The translations under genes and the position numbers were made by a program. From an uncultured Varibaculum sp. (GTDB lineage: Bacteria; Actinomycetota; Actinomycetes; Actinomycetales; Actinomycetaceae): 12,600 bases of DNA. Position 1 is the first letter of the stretch. Each line of letters starts with the position of its first letter. The notes beneath the pieces were generated by a model, which worked only from the letters and a program-made list of their open reading frames with translations, was not told where the DNA came from and ran no database searches. The stretch covers positions 1-12,600 of the forward strand of contig CAMYFZ010000055.1 of NCBI GenBank assembly GCA_947255165.1, read 5' to 3'. This document shows positions 1-6,922 of this stretch, piece by piece.

Positions 1-1510
1 CTTTCGCGTCGCCAAAGAGCATATCGGTGTTCTCGTTAAAGAACAGCGGATTTTGTACCCCGGCATAACCGGGATTCATCGACCGTTTAAACACCACTAC
101 CTGATGGGCTTTCCACACTTCCAATACCGGCATTCCCGCGATTGGGCTACCCGGCTTGGTGGCATCGGGATTAACAGTGTCGTTAGCTCCGATCACCAAC
201 ACCATGTCGGTGTCCGGGAAGTCATCGTTAATCTCATCCATTTCTAGCACCACGTCATAGGGTACTTTCGCTTCTGCCAGCAGCACATTCATATGTCCGG
301 GCATCCGTCCGGCTACCGGGTGAATCCCGAAGCGCACGTTTACTCCCGCCTCTCGCAGCTTGGCAGTTAGATCCGCTACCGGGAACTGAGCTTGCGCCTG
401 CGCCATGCCGTAACCAGGGGTAATAATCACGCTGGAGGAATCCTTTAGCGCTTGGGCTACCTCGGCCGCACTAGTTTCGGTGTAGTCACCGTAATCGGTA
501 TCGCCGCCCTTCGCCGGTCCCCCATCCGAACCGAAGCCTCCCAAAATCACGGAGATAAACGAGCGGTTCATGGCTTTACACATAATGTAGGACAGGTAGG
601 CACCAGAGGAGCCCACTAGGGCGCCGGCAATGATGAGCATATCGTTGCCCAACATGAAGCCGGCCGCGGCCGCGGCCCAACCCGAATAAGAGTTAAGCAT
701 CGAAACTACTACCGGCATATCGCCGCCGCCGATGGCTGCCACCAGGTGCAGCCCCAGCACCAGAGCGATAATAGTCATCGCGATAATCGCTACCCACTGC
801 ATCCAGGTTAAGGTCATAGCGGAAGCGCTAAGATGCGATCCGCGCACCATTACCCCGATGAGCACGATAGAAACGATAATAGCGATAGCGTTTAGCCAGT
901 TACGACCCGGCAAAGTCAGGGGCGCACCCTTAATCTTTCCGGACAGTTTCAGGTAGGCAATGATAGAGCCGGTAAAGGTAACGGCACCGATGAAAATCCC
1001 TACCCCTACTTCCCCGAGGTGGAAACCTACGGTGGAGGGGGCAATCGCGGTGGCTGCATCTACGCCCGCTTTCTTGAACTCTCCGGGCATATGGATGAAA
1101 GTGTTGTAGCCAACCAAGACTGCCGCTAAACCTACGAAGGAATGCAGCATGGCTACCAGTTCCGGCATGCCGGTCATGGGAATAGTTTTGGCGCGCCACA
1201 GTCCGATAATCGCGCCCGCAATCATTGCTACCGCTATTAAAAGCGCAGTTACCAAGGTTGATTGATAACCGGGAGCCCCCGCGTTATGTAGCGCCACCGC
1301 GATGGTAGCGACAACTGCCACCAACATTCCGATCGCTCCGAAACGGTTACCGCGCAGGGCGGTTTCATTCTTGGATAGACCCGCGAGCGCCAAAATAAAC
1401 AGCAAGGCCGCAATCAGGTAGGCAATATTTTGCCCCCGGCTAATCAAAAACTCGGCCTTGGAAGCACTGGCCACCAGGGTGGGTGTTACCGCAAATAGAA
1501 CATTACTCAT
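1..1510 (-). CDS. pntB: NAD(P) transhydrogenase subunit beta, 3' end cut by window edge
   Basis: Membrane and NADP(H)-binding subunit of the proton-translocating transhydrogenase, which drives hydride transfer from NADH to NADP+ with the proton gradient. My translation of the minus strand from ATG 1510 stays open for 503 residues to the window edge. It matches the PntB family closely: an N-terminal multi-helix membrane domain (about 28-320), then the NADP(H) domain (about 345 onward) with the nucleotide loop [13 protein letters not shown] (363-375). Family proton-channel residues appear conserved: His123 in LHSFVGLAA, Asp264 and Asn273 in [10 protein letters not shown] (E. coli His91, Asp213, Asn222). 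The visible end [10 protein letters not shown] implies about ten residues are missing. The N-terminus is some 20-30 residues longer than E. coli PntB. The start is supported by GAGGGG, which lies inside the end of pntA, 3 bases upstream, so translation is probably coupled. Identification is secure. Confidence 0.96.
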   Translation of the reverse strand, partial: MSNVLFAVTPTLVASASKAEFLISRGQNIAYLIAALLFILALAGLSKNETALRGNRFGAIGMLVAVVATIAVALHNAGAPGYQSTLVTALLIAVAMIAGAIIGLWRAKTIPMTGMPELVAMLHSFVGLAAVLVGYNTFIHMPGEFKKAGVDAATAIAPSTVGFHLGEVGVGIFIGAVTFTGSIIAYLKLSGKIKGAPLTLPGRNWLNAIAIIVSIVLIGVMVRGSHLSASAMTLTWMQWVAIIAMTIIALVLGLHLVAAIGGGDMPVVVSMLNSYSGWAAAAAGFMLGNDMLIIAGALVGSSGAYLSYIMCKAMNRSFISVILGGFGSDGGPAKGGDTDYGDYTETSAAEVAQALKDSSSVIITPGYGMAQAQAQFPVADLTAKLREAGVNVRFGIHPVAGRMPGHMNVLLAEAKVPYDVVLEMDEINDDFPDTDMVLVIGANDTVNPDATKPGSPIAGMPVLEVWKAHQVVVFKRSMNPGYAGVQNPLFFNENTDMLFGDAK

Positions 1511-1513
1511 TTC

Positions 1514-3073
1514 TTACTTCCCCTCCCCTCGGAACATGGCCAGCATTCGGTGAGTGACCGAGAAACCGCCGAAGATGTTAATTGAAGCCACTAAAATTGC
1601 CAGGAAACTCAGCGCTGACACCACCGGGTTAGCGCTGCCTACCTGCAATATGGCGCCCACCAGAATAATTCCGGAAATCGCGTTAGTTTCACTCATTAGC
1701 GGAGTGTGCAGCGAGTGGGTGACGGCAGTAATCACATAGAACCCCACCACAATCGCCAGCATCAAAATGAAGTAATAGGGGATTAGCGGCTTGGGAGTGG
1801 CGGCAATCAGGGCCAGTCCTAAAACTATCCCTACCGTTGCCCACAGCAAACGTTTACGCTTCCCCGAAGCTGCTTCCTCAGCTTTCTTGCGGGCACTCGC
1901 TGCGGCATCCTCTACCGACTCCTTCTTGTCGGGAGCAGCGGGAGCCGCATGCACCTGAATAGGAGGAGGCGGGAACATATTTTCCCCGTCCTTGGCGACC
2001 GTAATCCCGCGGACCACTTCATCTTCCATATCGAGGACGTAGTTACCGTCTTTTTTTGGAGTGATCAGCTTAAACAGGTTAACAATATTTTGTCCGTATA
2101 GCTGCGATGACTGCCCCGGTAGGCGTCCAGCCAGGTCGGTGTAACCGATAATGGTCACCCCATTTTCGGTAACCACCTTTTCGCCGGGGCGGGTCAGCTC
2201 ACAGTTACCGCCGCCAGCGGCGGCCATATCCACGATTACGGAACCGGGAGCCATCCCGGCTACAGCCTCTTTAGTGATTAACAGCGGAGAGCGGCGGCCA
2301 GGAATATTCGCGGTGGTGATTACGATGTCATTTGCTGCTGCCTGCTCGGTGTAAAGCTTGGTGGCGGCGTCGGCTTGATCCGCGCTCATTTCTTTGGCGT
2401 AACCGTCATCCGATTTTTCTTGGGCAATCGGGATGGGTACAAAGGTTGCCCCCACCGATTCGGCTTGTTCGGCGGTTTCGCTGCGCACGTCAGTGGCACT
2501 AACCTGGGCACCCATAGAGTTGGCGGTGCCGATAGCGGCTAAGCCAGCCACTCCCACGCCGATCACATAGACCTTGGCGGGCGGAATTTTTCCGGCAGCA
2601 GTTACCTGACCGGTGAAGAGGCGACCGAAACTTTCTGCCGCCTCAATAACCGCGCGATATCCGGAAACATTCGACATGGAGGAGAGCACATCCATGGACT
2701 GCGCCCTCGAGATACGCGGAACCGTATCCATCGCGAACCCGGTAATACCCCGTTCTACCAGGGCATCTACGGTCTCGGGGTGGCGACCGGGTGCCATCCG
2801 GGCTATTAAGAGCGCTCCAGATTTAACCAGATTCAGATAGTCAGTGGGGGGTGTATCTAGGACGGTCACAATATCGGCCTGCCAGGCGGCCTGGGCGTCC
2901 ACGATTTCCGCTCCGGCTTGCGAATACTGCTCATCTAGATAGGCGGCTTTTTCTCCCGCCCCTTGTTCCACCAGGACTTCATACCCTAGTTTGATGAGTT
3001 TCTTTACCGTATCCGGAGTGGCGGCGACCAAAGTTTGGTCTGGCGTGGGCTCTTTAGGAACTCCAATTCGCAC
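1514..3073 (-). CDS. pntA: NAD(P) transhydrogenase subunit alpha (fused alpha1-alpha2 form)
   Basis: NAD(H)-binding subunit of the proton-translocating transhydrogenase; partners PntB in the cytoplasmic membrane. At 519 residues it is the single-chain form, like E. coli PntA (510). It is not the split PntAA/PntAB arrangement found in some bacteria. Domain I (1-about 375) carries the RQD loop at [10 protein letters not shown] (Arg120, Gln125, Asp128) and a Rossmann turn [13 protein letters not shown] (170-182). A Pro/Ala then Lys/Glu-rich linker (about 368-408) leads to a membrane domain with about four helices (409-510) containing [13 protein letters not shown]. The start codon is GTG at 3073-3071, with AAGGAG five bases upstream, and MRIGVPKE aligns with the family N-terminus. 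The stop lies 3 bases before pntB. A 19-bp palindrome sits 17 bases upstream of the start. No truncation or frameshift is seen. Confidence 0.97.
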   Translation of the reverse strand: MRIGVPKEPTPDQTLVAATPDTVKKLIKLGYEVLVEQGAGEKAAYLDEQYSQAGAEIVDAQAAWQADIVTVLDTPPTDYLNLVKSGALLIARMAPGRHPETVDALVERGITGFAMDTVPRISRAQSMDVLSSMSNVSGYRAVIEAAESFGRLFTGQVTAAGKIPPAKVYVIGVGVAGLAAIGTANSMGAQVSATDVRSETAEQAESVGATFVPIPIAQEKSDDGYAKEMSADQADAATKLYTEQAAANDIVITTANIPGRRSPLLITKEAVAGMAPGSVIVDMAAAGGGNCELTRPGEKVVTENGVTIIGYTDLAGRLPGQSSQLYGQNIVNLFKLITPKKDGNYVLDMEDEVVRGITVAKDGENMFPPPPIQVHAAPAAPDKKESVEDAAASARKKAEEAASGKRKRLLWATVGIVLGLALIAATPKPLIPYYFILMLAIVVGFYVITAVTHSLHTPLMSETNAISGIILVGAILQVGSANPVVSALSFLAILVASINIFGGFSVTHRMLAMFRGEGK

Positions 3074-3090
3074 AGTTACTCCTTATAGTT

Positions 3091-3109
3091 TTGGTATTTC
3101 AAATACCAA
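3091..3109 (-). promoter_or_regulatory. Perfect 19-bp palindrome upstream of pntA (putative operator)
   Basis: TTGGTATTT and AAATACCAA form perfect 9-bp arms around one central base. The site ends a few bases upstream of the pntA ribosome binding site. It could be a DNA operator for a dimeric repressor, or in RNA an 8-bp hairpin with a 3-base loop just before the Shine-Dalgarno sequence. There is no following U-tract, so it does not look like a terminator. The bound protein is unknown. Confidence 0.55.
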
Positions 3110-3227
3110 TACATTTTTATCCGCGTTTTAACAGTGGATAACTTATTTTTAGCGTACTCGGCGCCTTTTACATGCGCACTCTAAGTCCAGCTAATAGGAT
3201 GGTACCCGGCTGAGGGGAGATAAAAAA

Positions 3228-3446
3228 CTATTTTTCCGGCGTGGCCTGCTTAGATCCAGGTCCTGGCCCTTCCAATCCCAAGCGTTCTCTGTCCGGTGCT
3301 TCCACCAGTTCACCGCGACGAATAGTTAAGTCTTTAGGGGCACTAATTCCTAGTCTCACCGAGTCCTTATGTGACTCCACCACCGTGATAACGACCTGGT
3401 CCCCGATCACGATCTCTTCTCCGCGTCTGCGCGTTAGTACTAGCAT
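3228..3446 (-). CDS. csrA: Carbon storage regulator CsrA
   Basis: Small homodimeric RNA-binding protein that represses or stabilises mRNAs by binding GGA motifs near ribosome binding sites; in flagellated Gram-positives it is usually antagonised by FliW and regulates flagellin. The 72-residue product starts MLVLTRRRGEEIVIGD and contains LGISAPKDLTIRRGE. The key RNA-contact positions are present: Leu4, Arg6 and Arg44, plus the GxxAPK turn (33-38). The tail after about residue 50 is Gly/Pro-rich (GLEGPGPGSKQ) and longer than in E. coli (61 residues in total). GGAGG lies 9 bases upstream of the ATG. It follows the 147-residue gene by 24 bases, so the two are probably co-transcribed; pntA begins 154 bases downstream on the same strand. 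CsrA is uncommon in actinobacteria, and no flagellar gene is visible in the window. Confidence 0.95.
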   Translation of the reverse strand: MLVLTRRRGEEIVIGDQVVITVVESHKDSVRLGISAPKDLTIRRGELVEAPDRERLGLEGPGPGSKQATPEK

Positions 3447-3461
3447 CCTTGCCTGCCTCCT
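3444..3461 (-). promoter_or_regulatory. csrA ribosome binding region with two GGA motifs
   Basis: Read on the minus strand, the leader is AGGAGGCAGGCAAGGATG. It holds one GGA in the Shine-Dalgarno sequence and a second GGA overlapping the start codon. CsrA recognises A(N)GGA-type motifs, so this arrangement fits self-repression. The Shine-Dalgarno itself always contains GGA, so only the second motif is informative. Confidence 0.35.
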
Positions 3462-3470
3462 AGATGGTGA

Positions 3471-3914
3471 TTAAAAACTATTTCCCGAATCTGGAGGATT
3501 CTCTCCTGCCACAGATTCCAAGATATCTTCGCTGCTATCTAAATCTTCATTTTCATTTTCGGGAAACTTTTCCCGGATCAATTCTTCTGAGCGTGCCAGC
3601 TGATCGGCCAGTTTGTCAGGGTCTTCTTCCTGCCCGATGAGGGCGGATAAAGTCGAGTTCTGATTCGCGAACTTTTCACGCTGCGAGGGCGCGGCGACCG
3701 ATTCCAAGTTACCTTCCCAACTTTGGGCCCGTTCGCGCAGCACCTGAGCATAGGAGACCCGCTTGGCTCCGCGCACTCGGTGCAGTAACACATCTAGATC
3801 CCGGTTTATCTGATCATCTTCCCACCGGGCTTTTTCGGCGAGGAGGGCGCGGGTATCAGCTAGTAGGGCTTCCAGCTCGTGATCACTGGGCACCTGCCGC
3901 TCCCGATAGGTCAT
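3471..3914 (-). CDS. Unrecognised acidic, helix-rich protein, first gene of the csrA unit
   Basis: A 147-residue soluble protein I do not recognise. No signal peptide or membrane segment is visible. Residues 1-about 115 look helical and charged (HELEALLADTRALLAEKARWEDDQ; LADQLARSEELIREKF). The last 30 residues are acidic and probably disordered (ENENEDLDSSEDILESVAGE). The ATG at 3914 has GGGAGG about seven bases upstream, and a TACAAT hexamer (3948-3953, minus strand) could be the -10 element. The stop lies 24 bases before csrA, so the genes are probably one transcript. That position suggests a partner, client or neighbour of CsrA, but FliW has a different fold and length and this sequence does not resemble it. 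A FlgN-like or other chaperone role is conceivable only by size. Confidence 0.75.
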   Translation of the reverse strand: MTYRERQVPSDHELEALLADTRALLAEKARWEDDQINRDLDVLLHRVRGAKRVSYAQVLRERAQSWEGNLESVAAPSQREKFANQNSTLSALIGQEEDPDKLADQLARSEELIREKFPENENEDLDSSEDILESVAGENPPDSGNSF

Positions 3915-4239
3915 TGCGCTACCTCCCGCTGTTTATTCCCGGTTGTAATTGTAGATTACGCCCGCTAACTGCGGAGAAGAACTGAGTTAAAAACGGGAGA
4001 TCGCGCTTTGCTGGACACCCAAAAAAATTCTGATTTCCCCGCTTGGCTGGGGTAAAAGAACCTTTCGAGAGTGCCTTTTAAGATGCTCGCACTAGTAATA
4101 GCGGGAATTTTTCCCAGTATTTTCTCCCAGATGCTCAGATAATTATTGCTTGGACCAGGCAAGGACTCTAAACTTGGGGTCACTGGTAACTTTATTTGAG
4201 AAGTTCACTTAACAATTTGCCAAGAGAGTCGGGAGAAAA
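3915..4239. other. Divergent intergenic spacer, 325 bp
   Basis: No convincing gene. It should hold the promoter of the csrA unit (minus) and that of the membrane-protein operon (plus). Visible elements are a minus-strand TACAAT at 3948-3953 with a small GTAAT/ATTAC inverted repeat around it (3945-3959), and a weak hairpin CCCC-N8-GGGG near 4038-4053. The 72-codon minus-strand open frame at 3965-4183 has no ribosome binding site or family resemblance and I leave it out. Confidence 0.5.
3948..3953 (-). promoter_or_regulatory. Candidate -10 box for the csrA operon
   Basis: TACAAT on the minus strand matches five of six positions of the TATAAT consensus and lies about 34 bases upstream of the ATG at 3914. 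I find no good -35 at 16-18 bases. A 5-bp inverted repeat, GTAAT/ATTAC (3945-3949 and 3955-3959), overlaps it and could be an operator half-site pair. Confidence 0.3.
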
Positions 4240-5475
4240 ATGTCGTCTCCAAATTATCCCTATCCCCCCAGTAATCTGCCGCAGACAAATCCGCAGCCCG
4301 GATTATCGCCCGCCGCCTACCCAGTTTCTGACGGGAATGGATTTAATGGCCAATACCCCTACCCACCCGCTGGGTACCCCGGGGGTGTGCCTGCTCCCCA
4401 AGCCGGAACCGACCTTTCTTGGCTGGGAAACAGCGTGAAACGAAACCGCATTTGGTTTATCCCCTTCGCTATGTTTTTTGTCTTGGTGGGATATATCGTG
4501 CTTACGGTCTCCAGCTCCGATTTATCTAGTGGTTCAGATACCGCGAGAGATGCGGCGATGGGTACCGGTTTATTATTCCTATCCTTGGGGCAGGCGCTGC
4601 TGGTTGCCTACGTCTTGGCAACCACGAAACAAGTAGGTGGCTTTACCCGCGCCACTGCTTGGGTGGCAAGTGGGGTAATCACCGCGGGATGGCTTTGCGT
4701 GCTGATAAATATCCTCCTCGGAACTTTGGAAATCGGAGCGTCCAACAACATGGCTGCCCTAATTTTCTCAGTGTTATTCGTCCTGGCACTTCTGGGAGGA
4801 ATGATTACCGGATCGGTGTTAGCTAGTAGACCTACTGAACCTATTTCCCCGGCACCAGCGCTTTTAATCAGTCTATTTTTGTTACTAGCAGCCACTACTA
4901 CCCCGGTGGTTCACGCAGTAGGCATGATTTTATTGATCGTTGCTACCGCCTGTTCGGTGATTAAACCGCGTCCGGCCTACTTCGTAGCCCTGGGAGTAAG
5001 CGGAACTTTAGGACTTGCCAATTTCATTATTGGTTTGGCCTCCCCGGCTGCCGCTTGTTTCTTAGGACTTAATAGCAACTACCACGGAGTAAGCCTGTAT
5101 GGCTTACTATTCGGTGCACAGCTAGAAAAAGTTGGCTGGATTTATTGGATTATCGGCGGATTAACTTGGGTATTTTCCGCGGTGGTCCTGGCAGCTTGTA
5201 TCTTGGCAATCTATCAGACTATTTCCCGGCAGCCAGTCACTGACTTAACCGAAGTATTTAAAAACAACTCGCAGCCGAACCCGTATTCGGGGTATTACCA
5301 GCAGGGGCAATATCCTGCCTACCCCTACCCCCAATCCCCTTACTATGGGGAACAAGTACCGCCGGCAGGCCAAAGCGGACAGCCGCAGCCCTATCAGCAG
5401 TTCTCTGCGCCAGCGCAGCAGTCGTTTATGCCCCCTAACTCCCCGTCGGGTCCGCAGCCACCACTGAACCAATAA
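4240..5475 (+). CDS. Polytopic membrane protein with Pro/Tyr/Gln-rich tails, unknown function
   Basis: A 411-residue integral membrane protein of unknown function. The N-terminal 60 residues are low complexity (YPYPP, YPYPPAGYPGG). They are followed by about seven or eight hydrophobic segments (roughly 71-91, 107-127, 139-161, 170-194, 203-219, 222-241, 245-267 and 299-327). The C-terminal 70 residues are again Pro/Tyr/Gln-rich (QYPAYPYPQSPYYGEQ). Such tails are common on actinobacterial envelope and septal membrane proteins and may act as docking regions; that is inference. GGGAG lies four bases upstream of the ATG. The next gene starts 16 bases after the stop, so they are probably one operon. 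No catalytic or transport motif is recognised. Lys and Arg next to the first helix (VKRNR, 66-70) suggest the N-terminal tail is cytoplasmic. Confidence 0.82.
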   Translation: MSSPNYPYPPSNLPQTNPQPGLSPAAYPVSDGNGFNGQYPYPPAGYPGGVPAPQAGTDLSWLGNSVKRNRIWFIPFAMFFVLVGYIVLTVSSSDLSSGSDTARDAAMGTGLLFLSLGQALLVAYVLATTKQVGGFTRATAWVASGVITAGWLCVLINILLGTLEIGASNNMAALIFSVLFVLALLGGMITGSVLASRPTEPISPAPALLISLFLLLAATTTPVVHAVGMILLIVATACSVIKPRPAYFVALGVSGTLGLANFIIGLASPAAACFLGLNSNYHGVSLYGLLFGAQLEKVGWIYWIIGGLTWVFSAVVLAACILAIYQTISRQPVTDLTEVFKNNSQPNPYSGYYQQGQYPAYPYPQSPYYGEQVPPAGQSGQPQPYQQFSAPAQQSFMPPNSPSGPQPPLNQ

Positions 5476-5491
5476 GGCATTGTAGGGGTCT

Positions 5492-6730
5492 ATGCTCCCG
5501 TACTCAGCAGACAACTTCCCTATTCAGCCCCTAATGGAGCATTCTGTTATGGCGCTGATAGGTGCGGCCGCCATGATAGTGGTGGCCGCAGTGCTGGTGG
5601 TATGGACTATGGTTTTTTACCAAAGCGTGGACCGCTCCCCCATCCTCACTTTTAGCGGACGCCGTCAAGAGAATTTATGCCGCCTGCTTACTGCTTATTG
5701 CCAACGTCTCCTGGCTTTAAGGACTGACCCCAAATATTCGGCTTTAGATGCTGCTTCGCGCCAGTACGTCCTCGGGAGAATCCTCGAAAATCTGTGCGCA
5801 CAGTATTACCGCACCGCCGGTTGGATTAACTATCGTCCGCAACAGCTGTTAGCTACTGACTGGCCCGAGCTGGCTGCGCTTATTTTGGCGCTATCTACTC
5901 CCGGACAGATCCTAAGACCAGTGCCCCGGCGCCTTCCCGGTCAAACTGGCGCACAAATCCACAGGTCGGCTCCCGACCAAGTCGGCGCTAATCTACCCCC
6001 CAGTGATACCTACGCGCTGGATGCCGCGATTTCTCAGATTAATTATCGCCGCCAACTACACGCCCAAGCTTTAACCACCCGTCAGAACTTGGTGATCAAG
6101 CCGCCACGCAGATCCCGGTTTTGGATAGTGCCAGTAACTTTAACCGTGCTCTGTCTGCTAGTTATTTCCGGGCTGCAAACCCAAAGTTGGGTAGGGGAAC
6201 AACAGGCGGTAAAAGCAGACCGCCAGGGCGATATTTCCCGGGCCCAAGATCTCCGTCTCCGCCAAGCCGATTCCCGCCTACTAGCCGATCGATGGCTGGT
6301 CAATTACAACCTGGGAACCACCTATCTAAACGCCGGCGACCTGCAAAATGCTGAAAAATATCTTTCTCGCGCTGGCCAGAAAATGCCTTTCTTGCTGGAA
6401 GCAAAAATGACTGAACCCCAAGCGGTATTGGCCGGCTGCCAAGTTAGCTACAACCGAGCTTTAGTGATGGTTAAAACCAATACGGAACCCGAAACTAAAG
6501 ATTCTCTAGTCCAAGCCGCTCAGATGCTGGTTTACTGCAACCAGAAGGCCTTGAAAACCCGTCAAAAATACTGGAAAACAGAGGGACAAACTCCCGCTAA
6601 TAGTCAGGTTTCCTCCAATTTGAAGCGGGTAGCAAAAGATACTGATCTCCTCCTAACCCAGATTAAAAAACAAGGCGGCAGTGATTTTAGAATCCCGGCA
6701 GCTTCCTGGTTTGAAGATTTTGGTTCCTAA
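5492..6730 (+). CDS. Two-helix membrane protein with TPR-like C-terminal domain, unknown function
   Basis: A 412-residue protein with a membrane helix at about 20-43 and another at about 210-228. Between them is a charged region (45-208) that is probably cytoplasmic. Residues 265-300 (WLVNYNLGTTYLNAGDLQNAEKYL and onward) look like a tetratricopeptide repeat, continuing as helices to about 390. Cys316 and Cys349 flank the helical segment and could form a disulfide if it lies outside the cell. The layout recalls the membrane-anchored TPR proteins that accompany MoxR/von Willebrand-A clusters, but no such partners are here. The start is uncertain: ATG 5492 has AGGGG only three bases away, while ATG 5549 (residue 20) has GGAG nine bases upstream and would begin directly with the first membrane helix. 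It is probably co-transcribed with the preceding membrane protein. Confidence 0.8.
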   Translation: MLPYSADNFPIQPLMEHSVMALIGAAAMIVVAAVLVVWTMVFYQSVDRSPILTFSGRRQENLCRLLTAYCQRLLALRTDPKYSALDAASRQYVLGRILENLCAQYYRTAGWINYRPQQLLATDWPELAALILALSTPGQILRPVPRRLPGQTGAQIHRSAPDQVGANLPPSDTYALDAAISQINYRRQLHAQALTTRQNLVIKPPRRSRFWIVPVTLTVLCLLVISGLQTQSWVGEQQAVKADRQGDISRAQDLRLRQADSRLLADRWLVNYNLGTTYLNAGDLQNAEKYLSRAGQKMPFLLEAKMTEPQAVLAGCQVSYNRALVMVKTNTEPETKDSLVQAAQMLVYCNQKALKTRQKYWKTEGQTPANSQVSSNLKRVAKDTDLLLTQIKKQGGSDFRIPAASWFEDFGS

Positions 6731-6922
6731 AATCCTTCCTTAGTCCCCAGATTTCCCTACTTTCTGCGGGTTTGAGGCAGGCGCGCGTTTGCCTAACTAG
6801 CAAAGTCCTAATTATCCGGATTAACCGGCAGGCGCCTTGCATGGCGGCAGAGGCGACTTTCAATTTAAAATCTTTATCCGATTTGGCTGCACTAGCGCGC
6901 CCAAACCACCACAATTGTAACT
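6731..6922. other. Spacer before the MMPL gene
   Basis: 192 bases with no convincing gene. A bulged stem CCC-CAGA/TCTG-(C)-GGG at 6745-6770 followed by only three T could be a weak terminator for the preceding operon. GGCAGGCGC occurs twice in direct orientation (6776-6784 and 6827-6835), with an AGGCA/TGCCT inverted repeat in the first copy. TAAAAT at 6866-6871 could be a -10 box for the transporter, but no well-spaced -35 is seen. Confidence 0.35.

Noticed and set aside
3965..4183. 72-codon minus-strand gene in the divergent spacer
   Set aside because: No ribosome binding site, no family resemblance, and its composition looks like random translation of a promoter region.
5245..5470. Tandem DNA repeat in the C-terminal tail of the membrane protein
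   Set aside because: The Pro/Tyr/Gln bias makes the DNA look repetitive, but there is no fixed repeat unit.
6776..6835. GGCAGGCGC direct repeats as a mobile element or attachment site
   Set aside because: Nine bases repeated once, with no integrase, transposase or target-site duplication; probably chance.
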